A stretch of 47,636 nt of DNA from Thermoanaerobaculia bacterium (GCA_035717485.1 DASTIQ010000068.1:1-47636), one strand, 5' to 3'; shown: positions 1 through 9,531, counted from the first letter of the stretch. Numbers and translations: made by a program. Notes: generated by a model from the letters alone, not told the origin.

Positions 1-11
1 CCCCCGCGTGC

Positions 12-17
12 TATCGT
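12..17 (+). promoter_or_regulatory. putative -10 box, leaderless hslV
   Basis: TATCGT ends exactly 6 nt before the GTG start of hslV, and no Shine-Dalgarno sequence lies between. A transcript starting 6-7 nt after the box would begin at the start codon. The -35 region lies outside the window. Confidence 0.4.
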
Positions 18-23
18 TTTTCC

Positions 24-572
24 GTGGCGTCCCTCCGCTCCCGCCAATGGCGCTCCACGACGGTCCTCTGCGTCCGCCGCGACGGGCGCGTCGCGATCGC
101 CGGCGACGGCCAGGTCACGATGGGAACGACCGTCATGAAGACCGGAGCCGCCAAGATCCGCCGGCTCTACGAGGGACGGGTTCTCGCCGGTTTCGCGGGC
201 ACGTCGGCCGACGCGTTCGCGCTCTTCTCGAAGTTCGAGCACAAGCTCGAGGAGTACCGCGGGAACCTCGAGCGCTCCGCGATCGAGCTCGCCCGCGACT
301 GGCGGACCGACAAGATCCTCCGCCAGCTCGAGGCGCTCCTGATCGTCGCCGACGGCGAGATCTCCCTGCTCATCTCCGGGACGGGCGACCTGATCTCCCC
401 GGACGAAGGCCTCCTCGCGATCGGCTCCGGGGGGCCGTACGCCCTCGCGGCGGCGAGGGCGCTCCTCGCGCACACTTCGCTCGCGGCGCCCGAGCTCGCC
501 CGGGAGGCGCTGACGATCGCCGCGGGAATCGACATCTACACGAACGACCGCATCAAGGTCGAGGAGCTGTAG
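24..572 (+). CDS. hslV: ATP-dependent protease peptidase subunit HslV
   Basis: Threonine protease of the cytosolic HslVU (ClpQY) proteasome-like complex; it degrades proteins unfolded by HslU. The 182-residue sequence carries the family signature [10 protein letters not shown] followed by AGDGQVTMG, and later the AIGSGGPYA and YTND motifs. The catalytic N-terminal Thr of the mature enzyme is Thr12 or Thr13, so an 11-residue propeptide ([11 protein letters not shown]) must be removed; some HslV proteins have such a short extension, whereas in E. coli only Met precedes the Thr. The GTG start is chosen because no other in-frame start exists before the Thr and a -10-like TATCGT lies 6 nt upstream. 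hslU follows 5 nt after the stop codon. Identification is secure. Confidence 0.96.
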   Translation: MASLRSRQWRSTTVLCVRRDGRVAIAGDGQVTMGTTVMKTGAAKIRRLYEGRVLAGFAGTSADAFALFSKFEHKLEEYRGNLERSAIELARDWRTDKILRQLEALLIVADGEISLLISGTGDLISPDEGLLAIGSGGPYALAAARALLAHTSLAAPELAREALTIAAGIDIYTNDRIKVEEL

Positions 573-577
573 GCTAA

Positions 578-1969
578 ATGGTCTTCCTGATGCCGGGCGA
601 CGTCGCGGAGGGAGCTCCGGGCACCGCGCCGCCCGCCGACGCCGGCGCCACCGGCGGCGACGACCTCACGCCGCGCCAGATCGTCGCGGAGCTCGACAAG
701 TTCATCATCGGCCAGAACAAGGCCAAGCGCGCGGTCGCGGTGGCGCTGCGGAACCGCTGGCGGCGTCTCCAGCTCCCTCCCGAGGTCGCGCGCGAGATCC
801 TCCCGAAGAACATCCTGATGATCGGGCCGACGGGAGTCGGGAAGACCGAGATCGCGCGGCGGCTCGCGCGGCTCGCGCGCGCGCCGTTCCTGAAGGTCGA
901 GGCGTCGAAGTTCACGGAGGTCGGATACGTCGGACGCGACGTCGAATCGATCGTCCGCGACCTGACGGAAGCCGCCGTCGGACTCGTGCGCGAGGAGAAG
1001 ACGCGCGAAATCGCCGCGCAGGCCGAAGCGCGCACGGAGGAGCGCCTGCTCGATCTCCTGCTCCCCCGAGTTCCTCCGGAAGAGGCGGCGGAGACGCGCG
1101 CGAAGCTCCGGACGCTCCTGCGGGAAGGAAAGCTCGACGACCGGATGGTCGACGTCGAGGTGACGGAGCAGACCTTCCCTTCCTTCCAGATCATGACCAA
1201 CCAGGGCGCCGAGGAAATGGACGTGTCGCTCAAGGACATGCTCCCGAACATCTTCGGCGGGAAGAAGAAGAACCGCTCGTGCCCGATCTCCGAAGCGCGC
1301 CAGATCCTCCGCAGCGAAGAGGAGTCTCGGCTGATCGATCCCCAGCAGCTCTCGCGCGAGGCGGTCGCCCGCGCGGAGTCGTCCGGGATCGTGTTCCTCG
1401 ACGAGATCGACAAGGTCGCGGGACGGGAGGGGAACCGCGGCGGTCCCGACGTTTCGCGGGAAGGCGTGCAGCGCGACCTCCTGCCGATCGTCGAGGGAAC
1501 GCAGGTCCACACGAAGCACGGCACGGTCCACACGGACCACGTCCTCTTCATCGCCGCCGGGGCTTTTCACGTCTCGAAACCGGCCGATCTGATCCCCGAG
1601 CTCCAGGGGCGCTTTCCGGTGCGCGTCGAGCTCGATTCCCTCACCGAGGCAGATTTCGTGCGGATCCTGACCGAGCCCGAGAACGCGCTGACGAAGCAGT
1701 ACCGCGCGCTCCTCTCGGCGGAAGGGCTCGACCTCCAGTTCACGGAGGATGCCGTCGCCGAGATCGCGAAGTGGGCCGAGCGCGTGAACCGCCAGCTCGA
1801 GAACATCGGCGCGCGGCGGCTGCACACGATCCTCGAGCGTCTGCTCGAGGACGTTTCGTTCGACGGGCCGGAGCTCTCGGGGCGGACCCTGTCCGTCGAC
1901 GCCGCGATGGTCCGCGAGCGGGTCGCCGATCTCGCCAAGAACGAAGACCTCTCCCGATACGTCCTGTGA
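578..1969 (+). CDS. hslU: ATP-dependent protease ATPase subunit HslU
   Basis: AAA+ unfoldase that feeds substrates to HslV; cytosolic. The 463-residue protein has Walker A (GPTGVGKTE, about residues 87-95), the Walker B segment IVFLDEIDK (about residues 270-278), an I domain between them rich in Arg/Glu, the sensor-type motif IGARRLHTI, and the characteristic C-terminal tail DLSRYVL that docks into HslV and activates it. A roughly 30-residue Ala/Gly/Pro-rich N-terminal extension precedes the LTPRQIV motif where most HslU proteins begin; an in-frame ATG at 590 is an alternative start. It is in an operon with hslV (5 nt gap), and its stop overlaps the GTG start of the next gene, indicating translational coupling. 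Confidence 0.97.
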   Translation: MVFLMPGDVAEGAPGTAPPADAGATGGDDLTPRQIVAELDKFIIGQNKAKRAVAVALRNRWRRLQLPPEVAREILPKNILMIGPTGVGKTEIARRLARLARAPFLKVEASKFTEVGYVGRDVESIVRDLTEAAVGLVREEKTREIAAQAEARTEERLLDLLLPRVPPEEAAETRAKLRTLLREGKLDDRMVDVEVTEQTFPSFQIMTNQGAEEMDVSLKDMLPNIFGGKKKNRSCPISEARQILRSEEESRLIDPQQLSREAVARAESSGIVFLDEIDKVAGREGNRGGPDVSREGVQRDLLPIVEGTQVHTKHGTVHTDHVLFIAAGAFHVSKPADLIPELQGRFPVRVELDSLTEADFVRILTEPENALTKQYRALLSAEGLDLQFTEDAVAEIAKWAERVNRQLENIGARRLHTILERLLEDVSFDGPELSGRTLSVDAAMVRERVADLAKNEDLSRYVL

Positions 1970-3108
1970 ATCGGCGCGCCGCGGGGGCTCTTCTCCTCGC
2001 CGTCGCCGCGGCCGGATGCGGCAAGAAAGGCGATCCGCTGCCGCCGCTGCCGACGCGACCCGCCCGGACGCGCGACCTCGCCGTCGAGCAGCAGGGAGAA
2101 GCGGCCGAGCTTTCCTTCACGTTCCCCTCGCTCCGCGTCGACGGCGCGCCGCTCCGGGACCTGGTGGAGATCGACGTTTACCGGATGGAAAGTCCCTCGC
2201 CGGCGCTGACCTCGGAAACGCTCGCGACCGGCGGTCGGTCGGACCGCGCCCCGATCCCGGGCGAGCGGCGGCGCGCCGAAGCGGAACGGCGCCGCGAGGA
2301 GCAGATCGTGTCGGCCTCGCGTCGGGTGGCGACGATCCCGTCGGATCTCTTCCCGGCCGCGACCCGGGGAAGCCGCGTGGTCTGGCGCGACGACCTGCGC
2401 CCCTTCCTGTCGATCCCCCATCCCCCGCCGCTCGCCTGGGCGGTCGTCACCGTCCGGCGAAACGGGGAGCGCAGCGAGATCTCCAACATCGCGACGCTCA
2501 CTCCCGCCGTGCCGCCGCAGGCGCCCGCGGACCTCACGGCGGAAGCGGAGCCGGCGCGCATCTGCCTCGCGTGGAGCCCGCCCGGGAAGGACCTCTCCGG
2601 GGCGCCGGTCGAGATCGCCGGATACCGCGTGTATCGCCGCCCTCTCGCCGACGCCGATTACGGGCCGCCGTTGAACGCCGATCCGGTCTCCCTTCCGGAG
2701 CTCGCCGACACGACCGCGGCGTACGGGTCGACCTACGTCTATACCGTGACCGCGATCGCGAAGGATCGGGCGAAGGCGGAGAGTCCGCCGGCCATCCAGT
2801 TCGGGATCGCCTACCGCGACGTCTTCCCGCCGCCGCCGGTCGCGCGCGTCGATGCCCTCCCGGAAGAACACCGCGTGCGGCTTTCCTGGAGCCCGGTCGA
2901 GGCGTCCGATCTCGCCGAGTACCGGATCTTCCGGAGCGAAGGGGACGGCGCGCCGGTTCTTCTCGGTAAGACGGCGGCCGATCGGGTCGAGTTCGACGAC
3001 GAGACGGTCGAGCCCGGCCGGACGTACCGCTACACCGTGGCGGCGGCCGACAAGAGCGGAAACGTGAGCCCCGCGTCTCCCGAGGCCGTCGCGAAACCGT
3101 TCGAATAG
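1966..3108 (+). CDS. lipoprotein with fibronectin type III repeats
   Basis: Predicted lipoprotein of 380 residues. The N-terminus ([18 protein letters not shown]) is a lipoprotein signal with the lipidated Cys at residue 18, followed by the [10 protein letters not shown] linker common in small bacterial lipoproteins. The rest reads as an N-terminal beta domain and two fibronectin type III modules, each with the pattern L-x-W-S-P, a Y-R-[IV][YF]-R strand and a Y-x-Y-T-V strand (about residues 185-290 and 290-378). The GTG start at 1966 overlaps the hslU stop (GTGA), so it is coupled to hslVU. The family often follows other housekeeping genes; its exact role is unknown. Probable location is the periplasmic face of an envelope membrane. 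Confidence 0.8.
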   Translation: MNRRAAGALLLAVAAAGCGKKGDPLPPLPTRPARTRDLAVEQQGEAAELSFTFPSLRVDGAPLRDLVEIDVYRMESPSPALTSETLATGGRSDRAPIPGERRRAEAERRREEQIVSASRRVATIPSDLFPAATRGSRVVWRDDLRPFLSIPHPPPLAWAVVTVRRNGERSEISNIATLTPAVPPQAPADLTAEAEPARICLAWSPPGKDLSGAPVEIAGYRVYRRPLADADYGPPLNADPVSLPELADTTAAYGSTYVYTVTAIAKDRAKAESPPAIQFGIAYRDVFPPPPVARVDALPEEHRVRLSWSPVEASDLAEYRIFRSEGDGAPVLLGKTAADRVEFDDETVEPGRTYRYTVAAADKSGNVSPASPEAVAKPFE

Positions 3109-3225
3109 GGCTGCGACCGCCCGCGTCATGGCGAGCGGCGGCGAAGCGATCTCCGGGACTTTCTTCGGGCGCCGGATACTGCCGCCCGGCGGGTCGACCC
3201 CCGGTCTTCCGGGGCGCTTTTAGCC

Positions 3226-3251
3226 AAAAAAAAGGCGCCCCGAGGGGCGCC
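3226..3251 (-). terminator. Rho-independent terminator (minus strand)
   Basis: A GC-only hairpin (GGCGCCCC / GGGGCGCC, arms 3234-3241 and 3244-3251) is preceded on the + strand by eight A residues, giving a U8 tract after the hairpin for the minus-strand transcript. It lies 25 nt beyond the stop codon of the small secreted protein at 3276-3728. On the other strand the following CTTTCC is weak, so it may only partly stop transcripts from the hslVU side. Confidence 0.8.
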
Positions 3252-3275
3252 CTTTCCGGACTCTTTCGGGCAGTC

Positions 3276-3728
3276 TTACTTGGTGCTGGGAGCGGGCTCG
3301 GTCGTCTTGGTGCTCTTCTTCATGGTCTTGTGGTGATGCATCGCGGTCTTCCCCGTGTACGGCGAAACCGTGAGCGTCTTCTTGCCCGCGTCGTCGGTCG
3401 CTTCGACGACCTTGACCTTGTTTCCGACCGCGACGGCCGGATCCACCGTGGCGGCCATGTCCTTGTCGTCGAGATCGAAGCTGTAGTCCTTGTTCTTCGG
3501 GCCGGTCACGACGATCTTCTTGCCGGCGTCGAGGGTCTTCACCGTTCCGATGACGGTCTTCCCCTTGGTCTTCGTGTTCGGGCCGGGGCCGGTGTGCTTG
3601 GTCTCGGTCGTCTGGGCCATCGTCTTGCCACCGGTCGCCGCCGTCTCGCTCGTGTTGGTCTGCGCGGCCGCGGTGTAGGCCACCGCGAAAATCGCCGCCG
3701 CCGAGAGTGCCATCCAGTTCTTCTTCAA
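3276..3728 (-). CDS. small secreted protein, beta-rich core
   Basis: Protein of 150 residues of unknown function. The start is TTG at 3728, because a perfect AGGAGG lies 6 nt upstream and it gives a clean signal peptide (MKKNWMALSAAAIFAVAYTAAAQ). The mature part begins with a Thr-rich low-complexity stretch, then a predicted beta-strand core around residues 55-125 (VIGTVKTLDAGKKIVVTG, later VGNKVKVV and KTLTVSP), resembling small OB-like domains of DUF5666 type, and ends with a His/Lys/Thr-rich tail containing HHH. It is probably periplasmic or extracellular. It is monocistronic, convergent with the hslVU operon, with a strong terminator just after the stop. The domain comparison is by motif impression only. 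Confidence 0.72.
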   Translation of the reverse strand: MKKNWMALSAAAIFAVAYTAAAQTNTSETAATGGKTMAQTTETKHTGPGPNTKTKGKTVIGTVKTLDAGKKIVVTGPKNKDYSFDLDDKDMAATVDPAVAVGNKVKVVEATDDAGKKTLTVSPYTGKTAMHHHKTMKKSTKTTEPAPSTK

Positions 3729-3892
3729 GAGAAACCTCCTAATAAATGCTCGGACCCTCTTCTTCACTCGAGGCGGGGGCCAAAACCTCACAATACCGGG
3801 ATACTGGAAGACGCATGCCAGAACGGTGCCAGCGGAAACCGTTTCTTATCAAACAGCTCGTTTTTTATTCCCGGACGGGGCGCACCATTTGG

Positions 3893-5299
3893 TCAGGTGG
3901 CGCGCCTCCTATCGTCGGCCACCCGGCGGCGGAGGCCGGCGAGATCGCCGGAGGACATGAGCAGGACGACGTCGTCGGGCCGCGCTTCGCGCTCGAGGAT
4001 CGGCTCGATCTCCTCGACCCGATCGGGGACGAAGACGCGCCGCCCGAGCGCGGAGAGCGCCCGCCGCACCGCCTCCCGGTCGATCAGCTGGTCGGGCGCG
4101 AATCGCCCCGCGTGGAAGACGGGCGCGAGGACGACGCAGTCGGCGGCCGCGAGCGCCCGCTCGTATTCCTTCTCGAAGAACTTCCGGCCCGCGGTGATCG
4201 AGCGCGGCTCGAAGAGCCCCCAGACGCGCCGCCCGGGCCAGCGCTGCCGGGCCGCGGAGAGCGTCTCGAAGACCGCCGTCGGATGGTGCGCGAAGTCGTC
4301 CACGTAGAGGACGCCTCCGCGGGTGCCGATCACCTCCAGCCGGCGCTTCACTCCCGCGAACCGGGGAAGCGAGCCGGCGATCTCCGCGGCGGTGAGCCCC
4401 AGCCGGCGCGCGGCCGCGAACGCGATCGCGGCGTTCCTCACGTTGTGGAGGCCGAACAGCGGCGAACGCAGCTCGACCGCCGCGCCTCCCGGCTCCGCGA
4501 CCGAGAACGCCGTCCCCGAAGGGTCGACGGAGATCCTCGAGACCCGGAAATCGCCCTCCCCGTCGAGCGATACGAAGACGGCCGGCGCCCGGGAGGCGCG
4601 CGCGAGCGCCCTCACCCGCGGGTCGTCGCCGTTGCCGACGACGACCCCGTCCGGCGGCACGAGCTCGATCACGCGCCGGAACGCCTCTTCGACGGCGGCG
4701 ACGTCGGGGTAGAGATCCGCATGGTCGAATTCGACGTTGTTGACGAGGAGCGTCCGCGGCTCGTAGTGGAGGAATTTCGGACCGCGATCGAAGAACGCGG
4801 CGTTGTACTCGTCCCCCTCGAGGAGGAAATGCGGTCCCGCGCCGTCGCGGAACCCCGCGCCGAAGTTCTTGAGCTCGCCCCCGACGAGGAAACCGGGGTC
4901 GCGGCCCGTATCGGTCAGGAGCCACGCGAGAACCGCCGACGTCGTCGTCTTGCCGTGCGTCCCGGTCACGACGACCGAATGCCGCCCGGGCAGGAGATAG
5001 CGCCGGATCGCCTGGGGGAGCGACACGTAGGGCAGCCCGAGCTCGAGCATCCGCTCGACCTCGGGATTCGTCCGCGGCACGGCGTTCCCCACGACCACGG
5101 CGTCCGCGTCGGCGGGGACGTTTTCCGCCCGAAACCCGGCAACGACCGGGATCCCGGCGCGCGCGACGAGGTCCGACATCGGCGGATAGAGCGCCGTATC
5201 GGAGCCGCTCACCCGGTATCCGCGTCCCGAGAGGAGTACCGCCAGCGGCGCCATCGCGGTGCCGCCGACCGCGATGAAATAGAGCTTTTTCCCGTTCAC
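3893..5299 (-). CDS. mpl: UDP-MurNAc:murein tripeptide ligase Mpl
   Basis: Peptidoglycan-recycling Mur ligase; it joins the recycled tripeptide L-Ala-gamma-D-Glu-meso-DAP to UDP-N-acetylmuramate in the cytosol, using ATP. The 468-residue protein has the N-terminal Rossmann domain (LYFIAVGGTAMAPLA), the ATP loop GTHGKTTTSA, the Mpl-type central motif FLLEGDEYNAAFFD followed by KFLHY, and the C-terminal DDFAHHPTA. The EGDEY...FFD block distinguishes Mpl from MurC. The GTG at 5299 is selected over longer options because the hexamer CAGAAT ends 6 nt upstream, matching the leaderless pattern seen elsewhere in the window; upstream in-frame codons run into the promoter of the divergent gene. Confidence 0.93.
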   Translation of the reverse strand: MNGKKLYFIAVGGTAMAPLAVLLSGRGYRVSGSDTALYPPMSDLVARAGIPVVAGFRAENVPADADAVVVGNAVPRTNPEVERMLELGLPYVSLPQAIRRYLLPGRHSVVVTGTHGKTTTSAVLAWLLTDTGRDPGFLVGGELKNFGAGFRDGAGPHFLLEGDEYNAAFFDRGPKFLHYEPRTLLVNNVEFDHADLYPDVAAVEEAFRRVIELVPPDGVVVGNGDDPRVRALARASRAPAVFVSLDGEGDFRVSRISVDPSGTAFSVAEPGGAAVELRSPLFGLHNVRNAAIAFAAARRLGLTAAEIAGSLPRFAGVKRRLEVIGTRGGVLYVDDFAHHPTAVFETLSAARQRWPGRRVWGLFEPRSITAGRKFFEKEYERALAAADCVVLAPVFHAGRFAPDQLIDREAVRRALSALGRRVFVPDRVEEIEPILEREARPDDVVLLMSSGDLAGLRRRVADDRRRAT

Positions 5300-5305
5300 C
5301 GCCCC

Positions 5306-5311
5306 ATTCTG
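5306..5311 (-). promoter_or_regulatory. putative -10 box, leaderless mpl
   Basis: On the minus strand CAGAAT ends 6 nt before the GTG at 5299 with no purine-rich ribosome site between. It matches four of six consensus -10 positions. Confidence 0.3.
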
Positions 5312-5355
5312 CCTCACGGACCCGAATTCGGGAACGCGGCCGCGCGCCGAGAAAC

Positions 5356-5385
5356 TTGAAATAAAGCCGTCCCCGATGCTAGTTT
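5356..5385 (+). promoter_or_regulatory. putative sigma70-type promoter of DUF1573 gene
   Basis: TTGAAA (5356-5361), an 18 nt spacer and TGC-TAGTTT (extended -10, hexamer 5380-5385) lie 39 nt before the ATG at 5425. A GAGGAG ribosome-binding site follows at about 5406. The -10 hexamer is a weak match, so this is tentative. Confidence 0.4.
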
Positions 5386-5424
5386 CCTTCGTTTGTTTGA
5401 CCATTTGAGGAGAAAGGACGAACC

Positions 5425-6507
5425 ATGCGCCGATTTCTGACCCGCGCGGCTGTTCCGGTGATCGTGGCCGGGGCGGTCGCCCTCGGCTCTTCGCCCGTTC
5501 GGGCCGCAGCCCCGCCCGCGAAGAAGCCCGCCGCCGCCACGACCCCCGCCAAGGCCGACGAGAAGGTCGGCACGCCCAAGATCTCGGTGGATCCGATGAT
5601 GAAGGACGCCGGCACCGTCGCCAAGGGCGACCGCGTCGAGGCGGTTTTCAACGTCAAGAACTCCGGGACCCAGGACCTCATCATCTCCGACGCGCGTCCT
5701 TCCTGCGGCTGCACGGTCGCGTCGTTCGACCGGACGATCAAGCCGGGCCAGACCGGAAAGATCACCGCGGCGGTCGACACGAAGAACTTCTCGGGGCCGA
5801 TCACGAAGACGGTCTCGGTCGTTTCGAACGACCCGGAGAACCCGCAGCTCGCGCTGACGATCAAGGCGATCGTCAAGCCGTACGTCGAGGTCGCGCCGCA
5901 GGAGTTCGTCCGCTTCTCGGCGATCAAGGGGGACACGGCGAGCCAGGACCTGATCCTCTTTTCGAGCGAGGCGGACTTCCATCCGACGGTCGCCGAATCG
6001 TCGCAGCCGTACGTGCAGGCGCAGATCGCTCCCGCGACCGACAAGGAAAAGATCGAAGGAAAGACGGGATCGCAGTACAAGCTGCACGTGATGCTCCAGC
6101 CGAGCGCGCCCGTCGGCGTGCTGAACGCGCCGGTCCACGTCAAGACCGGAGTCGCCAAGCAGCCCGACCTGGAGATCCGGGTCTCCGGGATCGTGCGCGA
6201 CCGGATCAGCGTCACGCCGGCCTCGATCGTGTTCGGGAACTTCACTCCCGGCAAGGACGTCATCTCGCGCAACGTGATCTTCACGAACAACAAGCCGGCG
6301 CAGGCCGTCCGCGTCCAGAAGGTCGAGAGCACCGTCTCCGGCATGTCGGCCGAGCTCGTGCCGATGACCGAGGGAATCAACTACACGATCGTCCTCAAGC
6401 CGAAGACCGATCTGAAGAAGGGCGAGTTCTCGGGAACGCTCAAGATCTACACGTCCGACAAGGAACGTCCGGAGATCGACGTGCCGATGTCCGGCAACGT
6501 CCTCTGA
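5425..6507 (+). CDS. secreted DUF1573 protein
   Basis: Exported protein of 360 residues with a signal peptide (about residues 1-28, ending in PVRAAA), an Ala/Pro/Lys linker, then the DUF1573 Ig-like fold: [29 protein letters not shown] and VVSNDPENP. The PSCGCT motif is the family hallmark. Two further beta-sandwich regions follow (about residues 155-260 and 260-360), the last with an FGNFTPGKD motif, so it is a tandem-Ig protein. The function of DUF1573 is unknown; such proteins are common in the periplasm of Bacteroidota, Planctomycetota and Acidobacteriota. GGAG at a good distance supports the ATG start. An FKBP gene follows 22 nt after the stop, so both are probably co-transcribed envelope proteins. 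Confidence 0.87.
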   Translation: MRRFLTRAAVPVIVAGAVALGSSPVRAAAPPAKKPAAATTPAKADEKVGTPKISVDPMMKDAGTVAKGDRVEAVFNVKNSGTQDLIISDARPSCGCTVASFDRTIKPGQTGKITAAVDTKNFSGPITKTVSVVSNDPENPQLALTIKAIVKPYVEVAPQEFVRFSAIKGDTASQDLILFSSEADFHPTVAESSQPYVQAQIAPATDKEKIEGKTGSQYKLHVMLQPSAPVGVLNAPVHVKTGVAKQPDLEIRVSGIVRDRISVTPASIVFGNFTPGKDVISRNVIFTNNKPAQAVRVQKVESTVSGMSAELVPMTEGINYTIVLKPKTDLKKGEFSGTLKIYTSDKERPEIDVPMSGNVL

Positions 6508-6529
6508 TCCGGCGGAAGGAAGACGACCG

Positions 6530-6973
6530 ATGAAGAAATTCCTCTGGGGAGCGGCGGTCCTCGCCGCGGCGGCGCTGTCGACCGGTCCCGTTCGCGCCGA
6601 AGACAAGGCGGCGAAATCGGCCGACGAAGGAAAGGTGGTGCGCTTGCACGACGGACTGCAGTACGAGGATCTCAAGGTGGGCACCGGCGCCGAGCCGAAG
6701 ACCGGTCAGACCGTCGTCGTCCACTACACGGGATGGCTCACGAACGGGAAGAAGTTCGACTCTTCCGTCGACCGCGGCCGCCCGTTCGAGTTCGCGATCG
6801 GGGAAGGGCACGTGATCAAGGGGTGGGACGAAGGAGTCGCGACGATGAAGGTCGGCGGCAAGCGCAAGCTGACGATCCCGCCGGAGCTCGCCTACGGTTC
6901 CCGCGGCGCGGGCGGCGTCATTCCGCCCAACGCGACGCTCGTGTTCGACGTGGAGCTGCTCGGCATCAAGTGA
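6530..6973 (+). CDS. exported FKBP-type peptidyl-prolyl isomerase
   Basis: Peptidyl-prolyl cis-trans isomerase of 147 residues. It has a signal peptide ([25 protein letters not shown]) and a complete FKBP domain: [50 protein letters not shown] and [14 protein letters not shown]. The conserved active-site residues Tyr, Phe, Asp, Trp and the Val-Ile pair of HVIKGW are all present, so it should be active. It probably acts as a periplasmic folding catalyst. GGAAGGAAG lies upstream of the ATG. It is the second gene after the DUF1573 gene and is followed by a hairpin terminator. Confidence 0.94.
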   Translation: MKKFLWGAAVLAAAALSTGPVRAEDKAAKSADEGKVVRLHDGLQYEDLKVGTGAEPKTGQTVVVHYTGWLTNGKKFDSSVDRGRPFEFAIGEGHVIKGWDEGVATMKVGGKRKLTIPPELAYGSRGAGGVIPPNATLVFDVELLGIK

Positions 6974-7001
6974 TCCCTTCTCCGGATGCCGGTTCCGTTT
7001 C

Positions 7002-7035
7002 GCGGCGGGGGCCCTCCCCCCGCCGCTTTCCTTTT
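7002..7035 (+). terminator. Rho-independent terminator
   Basis: A perfect 9-bp stem (GCGGCGGGG at 7002-7010 with CCCCGCCGC at 7018-7026), a 7 nt loop and a T-rich tail (TTTCCTTTT) end the DUF1573-FKBP transcript 29 nt after the FKBP stop codon. Confidence 0.75.
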
Positions 7036-7044
7036 CGGCTGCGA

Positions 7045-7050
7045 TAGCAT
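7045..7050 (+). promoter_or_regulatory. putative -10 box, leaderless GNAT gene
   Basis: TAGCAT ends 6 nt before the GTG start at 7057. The spacer CGCGAG could be read as a very short ribosome site, but its spacing to the start is zero. Confidence 0.35.
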
Positions 7051-7056
7051 CGCGAG

Positions 7057-7554
7057 GTGGCCCCGTTCCCCGTCACCGTTCGAGAGGCTCGTCCCGCCGA
7101 TGGTCCCGCGATCCTCGCGCTCGAGCGCGAGCTCGCCGACTTCGAGCGGCTCGAAGGACCTTCCGAAGCCGAGGGAAAGCGGCTCCTTTCCTGGATCTTC
7201 GACGAGGAGCGCTTCCACGCGCTGATCGCCGAGCGCGGAAGCGCGGTCGTCGGGATCGCGATCTATTTCTTCTTCCCCACCTCGTTTCGCGCGCGCCCCG
7301 GGCTCTACCTCGAAGACATCGTCGTCTCGAACGCGGCGCGCGGGGAAGGGGTCGGCCGCGCGCTCATGACCGAGCTCGCGCGGATCGCGGAAAGCCGGGA
7401 TTGCGGGCGGATCGAGTGGGCCGTCCTCGACTGGAACGAGCGCGCTCTCGATTTCTACCGGCAGCTCGGCGCGCGCCAGCACCGGGAGTGGCTGCGATAC
7501 TCGCTCGAAGCCCCGGAGATCCGCGCTCTCGCCGCCGACGCCGCGCGGCGCTGA
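7057..7554 (+). CDS. GNAT family N-acetyltransferase
   Basis: Acetyl-CoA-dependent N-acetyltransferase of 165 residues, cytosolic. The GNAT fold is complete: the N-terminal VREARPADGPAIL strand-helix, the central YLEDIVVSNAARGEGVGRAL segment containing the acetyl-CoA loop (R-G-E-G-V-G-R) and the C-terminal WAVLDWNERALDFYRQLGA. The LEDI-VV and DWN-A-FY-GA pattern is that of the spermidine/spermine (SSAT-like) or thialysine acetyltransferase subgroup, so a diamine or amino-acid substrate is plausible but not shown. The GTG start is supported by the upstream -10-like TAGCAT rather than by a ribosome-binding site. It is convergent with the next gene, with only 6 nt between the stops. Confidence 0.87.
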   Translation: MAPFPVTVREARPADGPAILALERELADFERLEGPSEAEGKRLLSWIFDEERFHALIAERGSAVVGIAIYFFFPTSFRARPGLYLEDIVVSNAARGEGVGRALMTELARIAESRDCGRIEWAVLDWNERALDFYRQLGARQHREWLRYSLEAPEIRALAADAARR

Positions 7555-7560
7555 TCCGTT

Positions 7561-9531
7561 TTAGCGCCGGCCCGATACCGGGGACGGAGCGGGAGGGGCG
7601 GCCGGATCGATCGCGGGACGCGCGGGCGCGGCGGACGGCGCCGCCGCCGACTCGTACCCGAACACGCCGCCGCCGTACGTCCCCGCGTAGAGGGTCGACG
7701 GGGCCGCCGGATCGAAGGCGAGGGAAAAAACCGTGGGGTTCGTGAGGCCGGCGTTCACCGGCGTCCAGCTCGATCCGCCGTCGTCGCTCCGGAAGACGCC
7801 TCCGTCGCGAGTCCCCGCGTACAGCGAGTCGCCGGCGGGATCGAAGGCGAGGCTGTAGACGCTCGCCGCCGCCAACCCCGAGCTCGACGACCGCCACGTG
7901 CTCCCGCCGTCGGCGCTCGACCAGATTCCGGCGCCGTCGACGCCCGCGTAGAGGCGCGCGGGATCGCGGGGATCGATCGCGATCGAGAACACGGACCCGG
8001 AGAAGGCGCCCGCCCCCGCGGCGGTCCACGTCGCGCCGCGGTCCGTGCTCCGAAACAGCCCGTTCCCGGTTCCCGCGTAGAGCAGCGCTCCGCCGGGGGC
8101 GACCGCCATCGAGAACACGGTCTCGTTGGCGGAGCCCAGGGGGATCGCCGTCCAGGTCGCGCCGGAATCCTCGCTCCTCATCAGGCCTCCGAGATACGTC
8201 CCCGCGTAGACGACCGCGGGGTTGGCCGGGTCGATCGCCAGCGAATACACGTTGTTCGTCCCGGGAAGGCCCGCGGAAGGCGTCCACGTCACGCCGTCGG
8301 GAGAGGTCCAGAGCCCCTGGTCGGTTCCCGCGTACATCTTCTGGCCGCTGCGCGAAAGGGTGAAGACGGTCAGCGCGTCGATTTCGGCGGGCTGCCACGT
8401 CGCTCCTCCGTCGACGCTTCGCAGGATCCCGCTCCCTCCGGTCGCCGCGTAGACGGCTTCCGGCGTCGCGGCGATCGCGTTGACGACGGTCCCGTTCATC
8501 CCGCGGTTGCCCGCGGCCCAGGTCGCGCCGCCGTCGCCGCTCCGGAACGTTCCGAGATTCGTGCCCGCCCACACCGTTCCGGGGGATCGCGGGTCGGTGC
8601 GCAGAGCGAAGACCGTCGCGCGAGAGACCGCCGGCGCCGACTGTTCCCAGCTCGTTCCGCCGTCGGCGCTCCGCCAGACGCCGCCGTCGAGCGTGCCGGC
8701 CCAGACCGTTCCGGCAACTGCGGCGTCCGCGGCGACCGCGTAGACGTTGGCGGACGAGAAAGGAGAAGCAGAGGGCGCCCACGTTGCACCGCCGTCGTCG
8801 CTCTTCCAGACGCCCTCTCCAAATGTCGCTGCCCAAAGGGTCGAAGGATTCGCCCGGTCGATGTCGAGGTCCATGACGAAAGTGGAGGCGATCGGCCCCG
8901 ACGCCGTCGTCCAGGTCGTTCCTCCGTCGGTGCTGGCGAGGACGCCGCCTCCGGCGGTTCCCGCCCAGATCCGGCCCGAGTGCGCGGCGTCGGCCGCCAG
9001 CGCATAGACCGCCTGCCCCGCCGCCGCCGAGGCGGTCGCGGTCCAGGATCCGCCGGCGTCGGCGGAACGGAAGACGCCCGAGGATTGCGTGCCCGCGTAC
9101 ACCGTGCCGCCCGCGTCGACCGCGATCGAATACACGGTCGTCTCGGGAAGGCCGGCGTTGGCCGCGCTCCAGCTCTTGCCTCCGTCGACCGATCGCAGCA
9201 CCCCGTCGTCGGTCGCGGCGAAAAGCGCGCCCCGTCCGGCGGCGAGGTCGTTGACGACGGATCCCACGCCGCCGCCCGTCGCGATCCGGGACCAGCTCGC
9301 GCCCGCGTCGCGGCTGACGAACAGGCCGCCTCCGTATGTCCCTTCCCACACGACCCCCGCCGACGACGGATCGGGAAGGAGCGCGCTGACGAGCCCCCCT
9401 TCCGGGCCGAGGCTCGACCACTTGCCGATCGCGGCGGCCGACGGGGCCGCGAGGGCGGCGGCGACGATCCACGCGGCCGAAACCGTCCGGATTCGACACG
9501 ACGGACGGGCGGGGATCGAAAGTCCTTTCAT
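7561..9531 (-). CDS. secreted BNR-repeat propeller protein
   Basis: Exported protein of 656 residues. After an N-terminal signal region (MKGLSIPARPSCRIRTVSAA with a hydrophobic stretch ending in APSAAA) it has about 13 BNR/Asp-box repeats of about 43 residues with the core S-x-D-G-G-x-[ST]-W, each preceded by a strand of the type V-Y-A-G-T. This is the sortilin/VPS10-like or photosystem-stability-factor-like beta-propeller fold. The C-terminus is a short Pro/Ala-rich tail with no anchor. The ATG at 9531 is chosen for AAAGGAGAAG just upstream. Function is unknown; such proteins are surface or secreted, often glycan- or protein-binding. It lies downstream of another large exported protein in the same orientation, with a terminator between. 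Confidence 0.85.
   Translation of the reverse strand: MKGLSIPARPSCRIRTVSAAWIVAAALAAPSAAAIGKWSSLGPEGGLVSALLPDPSSAGVVWEGTYGGGLFVSRDAGASWSRIATGGGVGSVVNDLAAGRGALFAATDDGVLRSVDGGKSWSAANAGLPETTVYSIAVDAGGTVYAGTQSSGVFRSADAGGSWTATASAAAGQAVYALAADAAHSGRIWAGTAGGGVLASTDGGTTWTTASGPIASTFVMDLDIDRANPSTLWAATFGEGVWKSDDGGATWAPSASPFSSANVYAVAADAAVAGTVWAGTLDGGVWRSADGGTSWEQSAPAVSRATVFALRTDPRSPGTVWAGTNLGTFRSGDGGATWAAGNRGMNGTVVNAIAATPEAVYAATGGSGILRSVDGGATWQPAEIDALTVFTLSRSGQKMYAGTDQGLWTSPDGVTWTPSAGLPGTNNVYSLAIDPANPAVVYAGTYLGGLMRSEDSGATWTAIPLGSANETVFSMAVAPGGALLYAGTGNGLFRSTDRGATWTAAGAGAFSGSVFSIAIDPRDPARLYAGVDGAGIWSSADGGSTWRSSSSGLAAASVYSLAFDPAGDSLYAGTRDGGVFRSDDGGSSWTPVNAGLTNPTVFSLAFDPAAPSTLYAGTYGGGVFGYESAAAPSAAPARPAIDPAAPPAPSPVSGRR

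Noticed and set aside
7561-9531. Regularly spaced repeats that could suggest a CRISPR or tandem DNA array
   Set aside because: They are codon-level BNR protein repeats with variable DNA sequence and lie inside one reading frame.
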